Notes under the pieces: generated by a model | The model's database searches: none | Told to the model about the DNA's origin: nothing | Seen by the model: the letters and a program-made list of their open reading frames with translations, nothing else | Translations under genes and position numbers: made by a program | Assembly: GCA_964036295.1 (NCBI GenBank) | Contig: OZ038466.1 | Coordinates: forward strand, 26,295,997-26,359,996 | DNA: 64,000 nt | Reading direction: 5' to 3' | From: Plumapathes pennacea | Taxonomy: Eukaryota > Cnidaria > Anthozoa > Antipatharia > Myriopathidae | Part shown: one piece after another, positions 51,959 through 63,939 of the stretch | Layout: every line of letters begins with the position of its first letter | Numbering within the stretch: position 1 is the first letter of the stretch

Positions 51959-52241
51959 ACTCAGTTCAGTCAGCCTCCGATTGCGAGTCACTGAAGACAA
52001 TATTGACACTCTTCTGGGGAGGGGACAAATGAAGTGCAGTGATGTGATCAATGCCAAGAATCAAGTACTTGTGGTAAAAAAATACCAATTTTCCCTTAGA
52101 TAATTTAAATTCGCGTTGTCTAAAACGCCTGGCATACTAAAATATAGTAACAATCGAAACATGTTTCCCATTACATTTGAAAATTCGACCCCCTCCCCTG
52201 TTAGGAAATCCCCGGTCAGCGGTTGCCAGTACTGAAAAAAG
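51959..52241. promoter_or_regulatory. Bidirectional promoter of the VMAC-like and 124-aa genes
   Basis: The divergent start codons are 283 bp apart. The plus-strand start sits in AAAAGATGGCGGCGGC, a YY1-like initiator context. No TATA box is evident. Confidence 0.45.
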
Positions 52242-53016
52242 ATGGCGGCGGCGGCAGTAGCAAATGAAAGTCTTGAAAGTGAATGCAAATCCGCTGTGGA
52301 ACTGGTCAACTCTCTTCAACAGCAAGCTACCAAGTTTTTCACGGGAAGGTACGTAATCTTTATAGTGAACTGGCAAACAAGAGGCTTTACAAGGCAACAA
52401 GGGGGCAAAAAGATGGCGACTTGAGCAGCAGAACGTTTATAGTTTGGAAATTCAGCACATGTTTTTTCAAGGAGTTACGTGGCCTCTAGACATCAGTTAC
52501 GAGTACAAGACACCTCGGCCACTCAGGGTTACTCTTGGGTTTAAACTCTTAGTTGCTTTTCATGTAAAATAATACAACCCGTATTTTAATCTGTACAGGC
52601 AGATGATGTCAAACACATCTCACTCAAAAGACGAAACTCAAGGTAAGAACTACATACAATGAATCAATGTTGTGGGGGGGGGGGGGGGGGGTTAGCCAAG
52701 TTAGTTAACCCAAGTCAAGCATTACTTGACTTGAGAGTGGCTGCAGTGACCAAGGCAAGACCACAACAAGCAAAATATATCTCTTCTTTCAGCTGAATTG
52801 GAGGAGCTTTCAAAGTTAGCAGATGCATTGCATGAGAAACTCATGGCCTCTGGACTACATGCCCTTCCATTGGATTCTGAAACATCACAGCTGGACTGCC
52901 AGACGACCGTCAAGAAGGGCCAAGAAGGCATGGAGGATAGTCGAGGTATGGCCCAGCGAATACAGACAAACTGTCTCACATTAAACAAGGTGATGGGATT
53001 AGCACCAAAAAAGTAA
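52242..53016 (+). CDS. Unrecognised small three-exon protein, 124 aa
   Basis: Exons 52242-52348, 52599-52642 and 52793-53016 join with agreeing phases (AG/G, then G/CT), which makes the gene credible despite its size. The product is soluble and mostly helical: an N-terminal helix (ECKSAVELVNSLQQQATKFF), a Ser/Thr-rich linker, a second helix (ELEELSKLADALHEKLMASG) and a C-terminal part ending MGLAPKK. It looks like a subunit of a larger complex, but I cannot name it. An internal GTATGG after 52944 could be an alternative donor. Confidence 0.6.
52674..52691 (+). repeat. Run of 18 G in the second intron of the 124-aa gene
   Basis: An uninterrupted G tract lies about 30 bp after the donor at 52643. 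It could form a G-quadruplex in RNA or DNA and is prone to length errors. Confidence 0.8.
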
Positions 53017-53722
53017 ATAAGAATAGTGGAAAATTATGACAGCTCCAGATATACAGGACAAACCTAATCACTGTATGCTTGGACCAAGGGCCAGACAGGT
53101 GTAAAGAACACTAACTGCTACCAATCAAGCAATGTGCAGATGAACAAATATATTTCACTGAAAGATTTGTTGAGGCTACTGCAGTATCAAGCAAGACAGT
53201 ATCAAGAGCAGCAGGAACGTAATGAAGATACATAATAGCTAAATATGCAGTGCAGTGCAACTTTGAACATTCAACCATGTAGGTTGGCAAAGAAAGTGAA
53301 GTACAGTGTATGTCTGGTGAAGATAGATGAACAGTTGTGTTGAATACAGTGTCAAGAAAAGTAAAACTTACCCTGTGTAAAAACCATAGCACATTCATAA
53401 AGTTTATTTGTAAAAACACATTATTATTGTTTTGCACTCAGAAATGCTGACAACTGTGCAAGGCTACACTGAATTCTATGAAATAAAATAATTTTTATTT
53501 CCCATGCACTTTAAATTCTGCACAAGGAACTTTCAATTAGTTCAATTTGTACTATGACTTTACTGATAATTTAATTCCAGAACTAACTGCTCTTATGTTC
53601 TATATGGAGCTACAAAATACAATCTTTGAAGTTATCAAACATAAAGATTAACATGGGGGAAATTTCAACAAATTAACTGACACTAAATCTGTGCACAGCT
53701 GGAAATGCAACAGTTGCATAAT
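53017..53722. other. Interval after the 124-aa gene
   Basis: It presumably holds the 3' UTRs of two converging genes. Nothing else is recognised. Confidence 0.35.
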
Positions 53723-53896
53723 CATGGTCTGGGCAGAATGAACTCATTTGGGGTTGTGGTCTCTTGTATTGTATCACAATCATCGGCTGGACAGAATGAA
53801 CTCATTCGGGGATGTCGTCTCTTGTATTGTCTCGCAGTCAGTGGCTGGACAGAATGTACTCGTTTGGGGATGTCGTCTCTTGTAGTGGCTCATACT
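53723..53896 (-). repeat. 58-bp unit repeated three times at the 3' end of the modular gene
   Basis: Units marked by CAGAATG at 53734, 53792 and 53850 are spaced exactly 58 bp. The first unit in the sense direction encodes the last residues of the cytoplasmic tail (through NEYILSS and the stop). The two further units lie after the stop codon. Since 58 is not a multiple of three, each unit shifts the frame relative to the last. Confidence 0.85.
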
Positions 53897-56800
53897 TATT
53901 GCAGTATTTCTGCCACGCTTCTCTGCTGTGCTTTGCAGTCCACCAAGTGAAGATGCCAATCGCCAACACGACTGCTATCAAAGACACAACGATAATAGCA
54001 GTTTGTGCTTTACTGTTGCCAGTGTCACCATCCTTGACACTTTCCTGGGGAACATCAGCCTACGATTTGAACGGAAGTTATTTTAGTCTTTACACAATGA
54101 TGCTGACCATCAACACTGTATGATAATAGCACATCACCTGGTACTCTGACCCCAGACCTCGTGGTCCAGCGGCCATATTTTGTGGTGGTTCAGTTGGTTC
54201 AGTTGGCTCTGTGGGTTCAGTAGGTTCCACTGGCTCTGTTACTTTTGTGGTGGAAGCTATCCTCGTCATTGGTGGTTGGGTTGTTGAAGAGATAGTTGTT
54301 GATCCTGCTGTACTTGATTGCTGAGTTGTCGGAGGTTGAGTGGTTGCTGGTGGTGTGGTGGTTGGAGGTTGAGTGGTCGCTGGTGGTGTGGTGGTTGGAG
54401 GTTGGGTGGTCGCTGGTGGTGTGGTGGTTGGAGGTTGGGTGGTCGCTGGTGGTGTGGTGGTTGGAGGTTGGGTAGTCACTGGTGGTGTGGTGGTTGGAGG
54501 TTGGGTGGTCGCTGGTGGTGTGGTACTTGGAGGTTGGGTAGTCACTGGTGGTGTGGTGGTTGGAGGTTGAGTGGTCACTGGTGGTGTAGTACTTGGTGGT
54601 TGAGTGGTCGCTGGTGGTGTGGTGGTTGGAGGTTGAGTGGTCGCTGGTGGTGTGGTACTTGGAGGTTGGGTAGTCGCTGGTGGTGTGGTGGTTGAAACAG
54701 TCATAGGTGACGATGCTTGACCTGTAGTTGGTGAACTTGTTTGATTCACACAAGCAGGATTTTTGTAGTCATGGGTATAGTGACAAGGAACATGGCAAAA
54801 GTCAGCCTGTACAAAAATAAACAGGTGTTCTAAATCAAATCATTTCAGTGTACTGTGTAAGAATATTAGATAAAGTAGGGACACCAGTTCATCTCTTCTC
54901 TGTATGACTTTCACTTTTCATATTATACATGTAAAAAGGAGAGGTAAAGACAATATTCACCAGAATCCTGTTGTTGAAGGAGCCACCAGTAATGTAACAT
55001 GAGTGAGGCCCAGTCCATCCCCACCAACACAGGCAGCGACCAGTGCTTAGGCACTGACCACGGAACACTCCTGGGGGAGGGACACAGGACAACAAAGTCA
55101 GGGTTTGTCACAGATCCAGTGAATAGAACACTAGTAAACTTACCTGCACCACACTGTGGATCACAGGGGACGGGTGGGGTCACATTTCTACTGGGTATAC
55201 TACACGGTGATGGAGGAGTTGGTATGTTGGCACATGCTGGGTTGTAGTAGTCGTGTGTATAGTGACAAGCGGTGGTGCAGTAGTCGGCCTGTGGGTAAAA
55301 CATGACAATGAAAGCAGTCAGATAACATAAATACCAACTAAAAAACCTGAATTATCAACAAAAATGAGGTACTACATGTACATCACCAAAAACACCATAT
55401 TTAGACAAACAGCACTGCATTCCATACTGGACCAGTATATTCACTTACCACAATGCGGTTTTTCAAGACTCCAGAAGTGATGTATGTTGCATTAGGTCCA
55501 GTCCAGCCCCACCAACACAGGCACTGTCCATCAGACAGACACTGGCCTTGACCAGGAATCTTCGTACAGCGGGGATCACACTGAGCCTCTGTGGACAGAA
55601 AATCACGACTTAGTGTAAAATTTACACTAATGTAAGTACCAATAAGACAAATGTGGAACAACGATAGACATAGTTCGCAGAGAGATGGATAAGAATGGAC
55701 AGGAAATTGTACAGGAAAATATGTGGTTTGGGAGGGGAGGAGAAAGCAGATAAAAAAAGAAATTTGGGAGACAGTGGAGAACTCTATTTGCATCAAGGAA
55801 ACTGAAGAGGAGAATGACAGAGAATATAAGCAGTGCATGCAAGGACAGAACAGAACAGGCAATGAAACCTAATAACAATATAATAATTTTATTATTATAT
55901 AGTCACAAGAAAGGTTCCTTACTTGGCTTTTGCAGATTTCTGTGTGCTTTAATTATCAAAGTTTTCTTGAAAACTTGTTGTTTCCTTGTTACTAAAGCAG
56001 TTGTATTGACACAGGCAGGATTTCTGTAGTCATGAGTGTAATGACAAGGGACATGACAAAAGTCAGCCTGAAAAAGAGGAGATCATCACAAAAAATTAAG
56101 AAAGTTTATATCTTTCTAACAAAAATGAAACCCAAGAACATTAACTGTTGCAGAATACACTGACAATAATAAATTTAGATCGTGAAAATTCAATCATTGT
56201 TTGTTTACTTTTACAAACTTGAAAGTGCTTTAAAAGTACTTTGAAAGCCAGCAGTCTTCAGATGTGAGCCACGGCTTGATAAACAAGCAAGCCTAAAATA
56301 TCTATGACCATCACAGAAGGATATGGCATAAATAATGTTGTCCACCTTACCAGAATCCTGTTGTTGAAGGAGCCACCAGTAATGTAACATGAGTGAGGCC
56401 CAGTCCATCCCCACCAACACAAGCAGCGGCCAGTGCTTAGGCACTGACCACGGAACACTCCTGGGGGAGGGACACAGGACAACAAAGTCAGGGTTTGTCA
56501 CAGATCCAGTGAATAGAACACTAGTAAACTTACCTGCACCACACTGTGGATCACAGGGGACGGGTGGGGTCACATTTCTACTGGGTATACTACACGGTGA
56601 TGGAGGGGTTGGTATGTTGGCACATGCTGGGTTGTAGTAGTCGTGTGTGTAGTGACAAGCGGTGGTGCAGTAGTCGGCCTGTGGGTAAAACATGACAATG
56701 AAAGCAGTCAGATAACATAAATACCAACTAGAAAACCTGAATTATCAACAAACATGAGGTACTACATGTACAACGCCAAAAACACCATATTTAGACAAAC

Positions 56801-58644
56801 AGCATTGCATTCCATACTGGACCAGTACATTCACTTACCACAATGCGGTTTTTCAAGACTCCGGAAGTGATGTATGTCGCATTAGGTCCAGTCCAGCCCC
56901 ACCAACACAGGCACTGTCCATCAGACAGACATTCACCTTGACCAGGAATCTTCATACAGCGGGGATCACACTGAGCCTCTGTGGACAGAACATCACGACT
57001 TAGTGTAACACTGTAAGTACCAATAAGACAAAATGCGGAACAACGATAGACATAGTTCGCAGAGAGATAGATAAGAATGGACAGGAAATTGTCCAAAACA
57101 ATATGTGGTTTGGGAGGGGAGGAGAAAGCAGATAAAAAAAGAAATTTGGGAGACAGTGGAGAAATCTATGTGCTTCAAAGTAACTGAAGAGGAGAATGAC
57201 AGAGAATATTGGCAGTGTAGGCAAAGACAGGACAGAACAGGAAATGAAACCTATACAAACTGCTAACTGCTCTGTATAATAATAATAATTATTATATATT
57301 TATTTTATTATTATAGTCACAAGAAAGGTTCCTTACTTGGCTTTTGCAGATTTCTGTGTGCTTTAATTGTCAAAGTTTTCTTGAAAACTTGTTGTTTCCT
57401 TGTTACTAAAGCAGCTGTATTGACACAGGCAGGATTTCTGTAGTCGTGAGTGTAATGACAAGGGACATGACAAAAGTCAGCCTGAAAAAGAGGAGATCAT
57501 CACAAAAAATTAGGACAGTTTACACTAACAAAAAAAAAACAAAAAAACAAAAAACAAAAAAACAAGAAACTTAACTGTTGCAGAATACACTGACAATAAT
57601 AGATTTAGATCATGAAAAAACCACTCATTATTTGTCTGCTTTTACAAACTTGAAAATACATTAAGAGTGCTTTGAAAGCCAGCAGTCTTCAGCTATGAGC
57701 CAAGGCTTGATAAACAAGCTAGCCTAAAATATCTATGACCAGTCACAGAAGGATATGGCATAAATAATGTTGTCCCACTTACCAGAATCCTGTTGTTGAA
57801 GGAGCCACCAGTAATGTAACATGAGTGAGGTCCAGTCCATCCCCACCAACACAGGCAGCGACCAGTGCTTAGGCACTGACCACGGAACACTCCTGGGGGA
57901 GGGACACAGGACAACAAAGTCAGGGTTTGTCACAGATCAAGTGAATAGAACATTAGTAAACCTACCTGCACCACACTGTGGGTCACAGGGGACAGGTGGG
58001 GTCACATTTCTACTGGGTATACTACACGGTGATGGAGGGGTTGGTATGTTGGCACATGCTGGGTTGTAATAGTCGTGTGTGTAGTGACAAGCGGTGGTGC
58101 AGTAGTCGGCCTGTGGGTGAAAAATGATAATGAAACAGATAAAGTAAGTACCAACTAGAAAACCTGAATTATCAATAAACATGAGGTACTACATGTACAT
58201 CACCAAAAATGCCATATTTAATAGACAGATAGCATTACATCAAGTTCCAGCAGAAGTGAAATAAAGTGAAATTATAGGACACAGAATCACTATACTCACC
58301 ACAATGCGGTTTTTCAAGACTCCTGAAGTGATGTATGTCGCATTAGGTCCAGTCCAGCCCCACCAACACAAACACTGTCCATCAGACAGACATTCGCCTT
58401 GACCAGGAATCTTCATACAGCGGGGATCACACTGAGCCCCTGCGGATAGAAAATCACGACTTTCTATAGATTCATAAATTCATGCAACCTATAAAATAAG
58501 GAATGCAGTTAAGTTTGAAAGTGCTAAGAAAACTAAAGAGAAATGTGCACTATAAACAGACTGACTATGCAGCGATTTCTTCTCACCTTGTGTAAAAGAC
58601 AGGAATGGTGAGATCAGGAACAAAATCAGGACTGCAGTCCTCAT
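53838..58644 (-). CDS. Modular Trp/Cys-rich, mucin-stalked type I membrane protein, 802 aa
   Basis: Fourteen minus-strand exons, all in phase: 58644-58587, 58439-58300, 58110-57966, 57892-57783, 57481-57337, 56978-56839, 56678-56534, 56460-56351, 56067-55923, 55588-55449, 55288-55144, 55070-54961, 54806-54138 and 54044-53838. After a signal peptide come three 180-residue repeats, each of two modules of the form CDPxC, GxCLSxGxCLCWWGWTGP, YITxGxxxNRI, ADxC, CHYTHDYxNPAC. The front part is EGF-like; the CHYTHDY part I do not recognise. The third repeat runs into a Thr/Pro stalk of eleven 11-residue units (PPATTQPP type), a Pro/Glu/Thr segment, one helix (about 749-769) and a 33-residue tail with YEPL and NEYIL. 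It is probably a surface adhesion or recognition protein; that is inference. Confidence 0.85.
54332..54694 (-). repeat. 33-bp coding minisatellite (mucin stalk), 11 units
   Basis: Eleven tandem 33-bp units encode the TTTPPATTQPP theme with A/V and S/T exchanges. The array lies inside exon 13 of the modular membrane protein. The dense Thr/Pro composition is typical of O-glycosylated stalks. Unit number is likely to vary between alleles. Confidence 0.9.
54806..58439 (-). repeat. Three tandem genomic copies of a four-exon block (about 1.26-1.46 kb)
   Basis: Blocks 58439-57337, 56978-55923 and 55588 downward each contain exons of 140, 145, 110 and (in the first two) 145 nt; in the third the last exon is fused to the mucin exon. 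Introns are duplicated as well. The first three exons of blocks 2 and 3 are displaced by exactly 1390 bp each time, with almost no differences, which indicates a recent duplication. Block 1 is more diverged. Confidence 0.9.
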
Positions 58645-59876
58645 CTTGGGTCCTGTTGATTAACTAAAAGTGAGCAGGGATTCAATAAACTAGCGCGCTC
58701 ATGGTACAACGTCAGGCTGCCAGCGTCGCGCACAAAAGAATGAGTTTGACCCTCGCATCAGCTGCTATAATTTAAGGATAACGCTATGTTTCGGGACTAG
58801 TCTTTGCCTGTAAAGTGACGTTTTCAGTGTGATATCGGTGCGTATATACTGCCTGGTTTACAAAAGCTTCCCACAGGACCAAAGACCCCCAAAGCTCCAA
58901 AAAGCCCTGCTGAGAAATTCCTTCCCGTAGTTACTGAGTGACATCGTCGTATGTAAAGGTTTTAATAGGTAAAACAGTTCAGATCAAACTGTAAGTTCTC
59001 GGTTTTACGTAGCTGACAGACAGTTTTATTCCAAACGTTATGTTCTGACATTACACAATGCCTTCATGATCTCTGATAGCGCGTTTGATCGCATGACAGA
59101 GTGAGATACTGAAGAAATTCTTTCAATTACTGTACGTCAATTCACGATCAGCTGGTAAAATCACAACATACCTTGCTTATCGCAGCACAAGTTGACAAAA
59201 ATCCTCTTGAGTATGCCGTCGTTCAGGGCAAAGTGTGCAGACTTTCTGAGCGTGTGGGATTTTGCCCAAACGGATCTGCTGCAGACTTTTTTCCGGGAAA
59301 AATTGTCCTTTCATCATGTGACTCGAAACTCGACACCTAACTTGAGGTTCAAGGGCCACGATTGACCTCACTCAGAGAGCTGTGTGCTTGAAACTCTGCT
59401 CCACACAATGCAGCTATACCCACAAAACCCTCTGCACGGACACCAAAACCCCTCTCTCTCCGCCATGTTTTCGGGAAAAGTTTCTTCAGAGGACACTGCT
59501 ACAAACGCGATCCGCAATGAACAGTGCGATGGGAACGCGCGCGGTCTGGGGAGAGCACAGCGGTGCGATCCGCTTGGGAGACTCAAGAATCTATCGTATA
59601 CTCTTGTATTATGTTTCTACAGTCGATTGTCCAAGAACAATAATCCCGTTAGACAGAAATCTGGCGTAAAATAAAAAGTGCAAAGCACAATTCTCCCCTC
59701 CCCTCCCTTCCCCCTGGCTACTCACGTGATACAACATTTCCCGGCAGCCTTTGGAGGTGCCACGCCGCCATGTTGAGATTTGAGTGAGTGGAAGGAAATA
59801 TCGCTTTCATTGAAAATGGCTTGAGTTGTGGACATCAGAAAAAGAAGCAAGCACTGGAATTATCAGCGCGGACGTC
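58645..59876. promoter_or_regulatory. Divergent promoter interval of the modular gene and AP3D1
   Basis: On the minus strand a donor at CAAG/GTATG (exon end 59172) and an acceptor CTTTTAG before 58663 suggest a non-coding first exon (roughly 59172-59370) for the modular gene. On the AP3D1 side, GCCGCCATGTTGAG near 59766 is a reverse YY1-like motif. Short open frames here (59384-59674) have no support. Confidence 0.5.
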
Positions 59877-62800
59877 ATGTTTGAGAAGACCCTAACTGAT
59901 CTTGTCCGTGGTATACGGAATAACAAGAATAACGAGGTATTGTTTTAGACTGACGTGTATGATAGTAATCATGCCGATTTGCACTTCTATTGGCTTGGTA
60001 TTGGTACGGGATAAATTAGTCAACCTTTATAATTATTTATTGCTTGGATCTGTGTGGTTTCCTTTTGTCCCAATATTTAAAACTGGCAAAATTGAACAGT
60101 TTTGGTTAGACTTTTTTAGATTTTCTACAAATAATTAGCGTTTTACTACAACATTACTGTACATTACATTCCCCATCCAATTAGACGGTACACAGCGAAA
60201 AGGAAACAAAGGCCTAATAAAATAGTTTCACTAGTCGTAATATGTATTATTAAAAGAGTTGTACAAGTGTGAAAATTCACTAGAATCCGGTGCGCATTCT
60301 GTGGTGGTCACGAGTGTCACCAACCGCAGTCGATGTAGGAAAGTGATCCCTTCAACAAGTGTGTAGAATTTTGTGATTTGTTTTTATATAACTGTGATTT
60401 ATAGATTTTTGGCTGTAAAATATCAGGATTAAGCTGTTTGGCAGTTTACCCTGTTATCCCATTTTAATTTGTTCTTGCATGTACTCTCATCACAAAAAAT
60501 CAATATATACAGTCACACAGTTTCACTTTGAACAGCAGATAAACACCTGTCCAAGGTTTGTGTATCTGCCTGGCCAGTTTTATATTACACACTGTAAATG
60601 CTCTAATAAGCCTCCCTTTCACAAGGTCAGTTATTAAAATAGCCCCCCCCCCCCCCCCCCCTCCCCCCCTCCCCCCCCTCTCTCTCTCTCTCTCTGTTTC
60701 TCTTCCACTTTCGTCCTATCCACTGTAAACACTAGAATTAGTAGATGGGTGAGTCTGTTACTTAAAGAAAATTATTGTTTCCTATCTGTAGGCCAAATAT
60801 ATTGCATCATGCCTAGATGAAATCAAGCAGGAGTTACGACAGGAAAATGCCACTGTCAAAGCTAATGCAGTCTCCAAGCTCACATACGTATGTTGATATT
60901 TTATTTGGTCTCCTGGGATGTACTAACCATGAATTATCTTTAGATGCTTTTTTTAATACCTGTTCATGCAGAAATTGCTTTTTTTCTGGCTACTGATTCA
61001 TTGTGTTATTTTGTTTCTAGTTACAAATGATTGGTTATGACATCAGTTGGGCAGCATTCAACATTATTGAGGTGATGAGCTCCTCCAAGTTCACCTTCAA
61101 GGTTTGTAAATTGACTAAATATTCTCATCTACCAGTGTCTACATGTAACATGTCCCTTCAAATCAGTCATGCCCAAGTCGGAGGTTGTGTCCGTGACACT
61201 TGCTCTCCCCAGACTGTGCTCACTTTGCACTTGCTCTGTTATCATAGTGCAAAGGCTGCGTGCAATAAATTTGATGTGAAAGTAACTTGTTTTGTTATCC
61301 AACTCCCTCTTGTAACATACAAGTGTACAAAAAAATATATATATACAACAATATTGCATGTTGCTGGATAAGAAATAACTTCCAGTTAGTATTAGAATAA
61401 ACATCAATACAGTTTAAATGGCTTACCCAAGGAACTTGACAAAATATGCATGACTCATAAAAATATACCACTGTACTAAGCAAAAACGGATTGTATGAAG
61501 ACTTCAAACCAATAGACCTCAATCATTTTGAAATCAGGAATAAAGGTTGACTAGGCTGTCAGTGATTTGTTTTTGGTGGGTACAGCATGCAGTGCTCAAC
61601 ATTAAGGTTTTAGGTTGGTTGCCCTTCAGACTGTAGATTGACTTCAAGCAATAGAAACTTTCATAATTTCTGGTTGCCTGGCCCAGAATCTACCTGCCCG
61701 ACCAAAAGTTTTGGCTGCCCCGGGCAAACGGGCAACCGTTAATGTCGAGCGCTGGCATGTGGAGGTAACATTTTTATCTTTTGGGTAACTTTTTTTCAGA
61801 GGATTGGCTACTTTGCAGCATCCCAGTGCTTTCATGAAGATCTGGACATTTTAATGCTTACAACCAACATGATCAGGAAGGTATATACCTGGTATTGGCT
61901 AATGTTATGGGCCGTGTTCACCAGCAAATAGTATTTTACAGACCTACTCATGTTTTGAGAGTGGTAACATTTTGGCCGGCACTGTATGAACTACGTGAAG
62001 GTTGATCCACATGTTTTTTTAGTCTTTCTACTTACAAAACTGTCTACCCTTTGTTAGATACTAAACAGTTCACGCATGCTGTCTTAGCAAATGAACAATA
62101 TTTTGGCTTTCATTGCACAAAAACAAATGCAGCTGATCATAAATCACATTGAAACCTCAGGCTGTGATCAATAATACTTTGTACAGTACCAAAGCGAAAT
62201 AGATTGTGCTTCAAGCACACAATCTGTCCAGTACATCAGATAATGCACAGTGGTGATCAAATGACAACAATTTTCTTGTTTTCTGACAGGACTTGTGCAG
62301 TATGAATATGTATGACTCTGGAGTGGCTTTGACAGGCTTTGCATGCTTTGTGAGTGCTGACCTTGCCAGAGACTTGGCCAATGATGTGATGTCTTTGGTA
62401 AGTTGACCAGGACAAATTTTGCTAGTACTCAATATTGTTCATGTGTAGAGGCCTACAGGGCTACATGCATGTGTGAAGAGGAGGTGTGGGTGTATATGTG
62501 GAAGACGATTCCCCATTCCCAGAAGATTCATAGCCTGTAAATATTTATAACTCTACAGTTGCAGACTAACTTCTTTGGTTCTTACTTTTTATCTCCTTTT
62601 TTTGTGACAGTTGGTTTCTACCAAGCCTTATGTGAGGAAACGATCAGTCCTACTGATGTATAAGATCTTCCTCAAGGTACCATAATATAGAACTTTAGAA
62701 CCACATAGTTTTGAGATTACAATCCAGGAAGCAGTATATTGGCTTCTACTCTCTGGTAATAGCAGACTCAGTTTGATTCTAGGGCAATGCTTTAGTTTCC

Positions 62801-63939
62801 AGAGTCCCTGCGACCAGCTTTTCCTCGCTTGAAAGATAAACTGGAGGATCCGGACCCTGGTGAGTGCAAGGACTTTGGGTACAGTGTCAGGATGGGGGTA
62901 CAGCCCAGTATTTCCTCTCCTCTCCCTTCCCCTTGGGAGCCTCTGTTGCTCAGGGACAGAAAGTGCAGTGGTGCAATTTTATCAAGAGGCCAAACATTGT
63001 TTTTTGTGTATTGTGTGTGATCACAAGATGTATTTTCTTGTCTTGTGTTTCCTGTAGGAGTGCAGTCTGCAGCAGTAAATGTTATTTGTGAACTTGCTCG
63101 CAAAAATCCCAAGAACTACTTATCACTTGCTCCACTGTTTTTCAAACTGATGACAAGCTCAACAAACAACTGGATGCTGATCAAAATTATCAAACTGGTG
63201 AGGTTCACATCTCCCTTGTCATAAAGCTCTTGACCTCAAACTCGTAACATTCATCAACTGTTTTTTGTTAACCTGGAAGTTTGCCAGATGTGTGTGAGTC
63301 ATATTTTACCAACTTGTTTGTTTGCAAGTACAAAAGGTGTGTGAATAAGGCCCCAGTGTTTATTCTGTCTGATAGTTGTCTTGTCTTATCACTCAGTTTG
63401 GTGCACTTTGTCCTCTTGAGCCAAGGCTTGGAAAGAAAATACTGGAACCCCTCACCAACCTTATCCACAGGTGAGTACAAAATGTTAACATCAGGCTGTT
63501 TCTTCTATTGCATAGATAATAGAACAGCTTTACAATAGTCAAGGCTTTGTGTGCATGTTACAGTAAGTAGCTTCTCAATATTGGACCCCATTTATACAGG
63601 TGGAGCTTAATATTTGACTGCATTCTGTCTCTATGTTATTGCATTTCTTGCAGTACTTCTGCCATGTCTTTGCTGTATGAGTGCATCAACACTGTCATCT
63701 CAGGTAACCATGTGTGTTTCTCTGAATAGCTCATTTGGATGGCTCATTTTAGCAACTAAATCTAACTTTTGTCTTGTTTCACAGCATTACCAAATCACAC
63801 TGCATCTGTTCAGGTAGGTTGACTAACATAATGTTGTGTGTCACACAGCAGTTGGAACCTAATGTTTGTTTGTTTGTTTGTTTTACTCAGTTATCTCTCA
63901 GTAAGCTGAGACTACTGATTGAAGATCCAGATCAGAACT
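59877..63939 (+). CDS. AP3D1: AP-3 complex subunit delta, N-terminal part (runs off the window)
   Basis: Twelve exons are seen: 59877-59936, 60792-60887, 61021-61101, 61800-61880, 62290-62397, 62611-62676, 62796-62859, 63058-63197, 63397-63470, 63654-63703, 63785-63813 and 63891-63939, about 299 residues so far. The adaptin HEAT-repeat trunk is very close to human AP3D1: DLVRGIRNNK, DEIKQELRQENA, QMIGYDISWAAFNIIEVMSS, KLEDPDPGVQSAAVNVICEL, NPKNYLSLAPLFFKLMTSST and IIKLFGAL. The start MFEKTL corresponds to human residue 13, so the first residues are shorter here. AP-3 sorts cargo from endosomes to lysosomes and lysosome-related organelles. Splicing continues beyond the window (donor at 63940). 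Confidence 0.95.
60643..60695 (+). repeat. Poly-C / CT low-complexity tract in AP3D1 intron 1
   Basis: A run of 19 C is followed by C-rich sequence and a (CT)n stretch. It is length-unstable and likely to carry assembly errors. Confidence 0.9.
61591..61753. mobile_element. Short MITE-like element in AP3D1 intron 3
   Basis: The left end GTGCTCAACATTAAGGTT and the inverted right end (GCGCTCGACATTAACGGTT when reversed) are imperfect terminal repeats enclosing about 160 bp with several GGTTGCC/GGCAACC words. No target-site duplication was clear. Confidence 0.5.

Noticed and set aside
53812-54123. Plus-strand frames over the end of the modular gene
   Set aside because: They are antisense to the membrane helix and tail exon and repeat because of the 58-bp units.
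54332-54694. Regular 33-bp repeats resembling a CRISPR array
   Set aside because: The units are directly adjacent without spacers, are coding, and the genome is eukaryotic.
54318-54695. Plus-strand Gly/Trp-rich frame over the minisatellite
   Set aside because: Antisense shadow of the repeat, with no start context or neighbouring exons.
54217-54753. Long minus-strand frame rich in His/Thr/Ser (HTTSDHPTSNHH type)
   Set aside because: It is the alternate frame of the 33-bp minisatellite; the real frame encodes the Thr/Pro stalk and continues in phase into flanking exons.
59384-59674. Two overlapping plus-strand frames of about 95 aa
   Set aside because: They lie in the promoter/5' UTR interval, overlap each other in different frames and show no conserved features.
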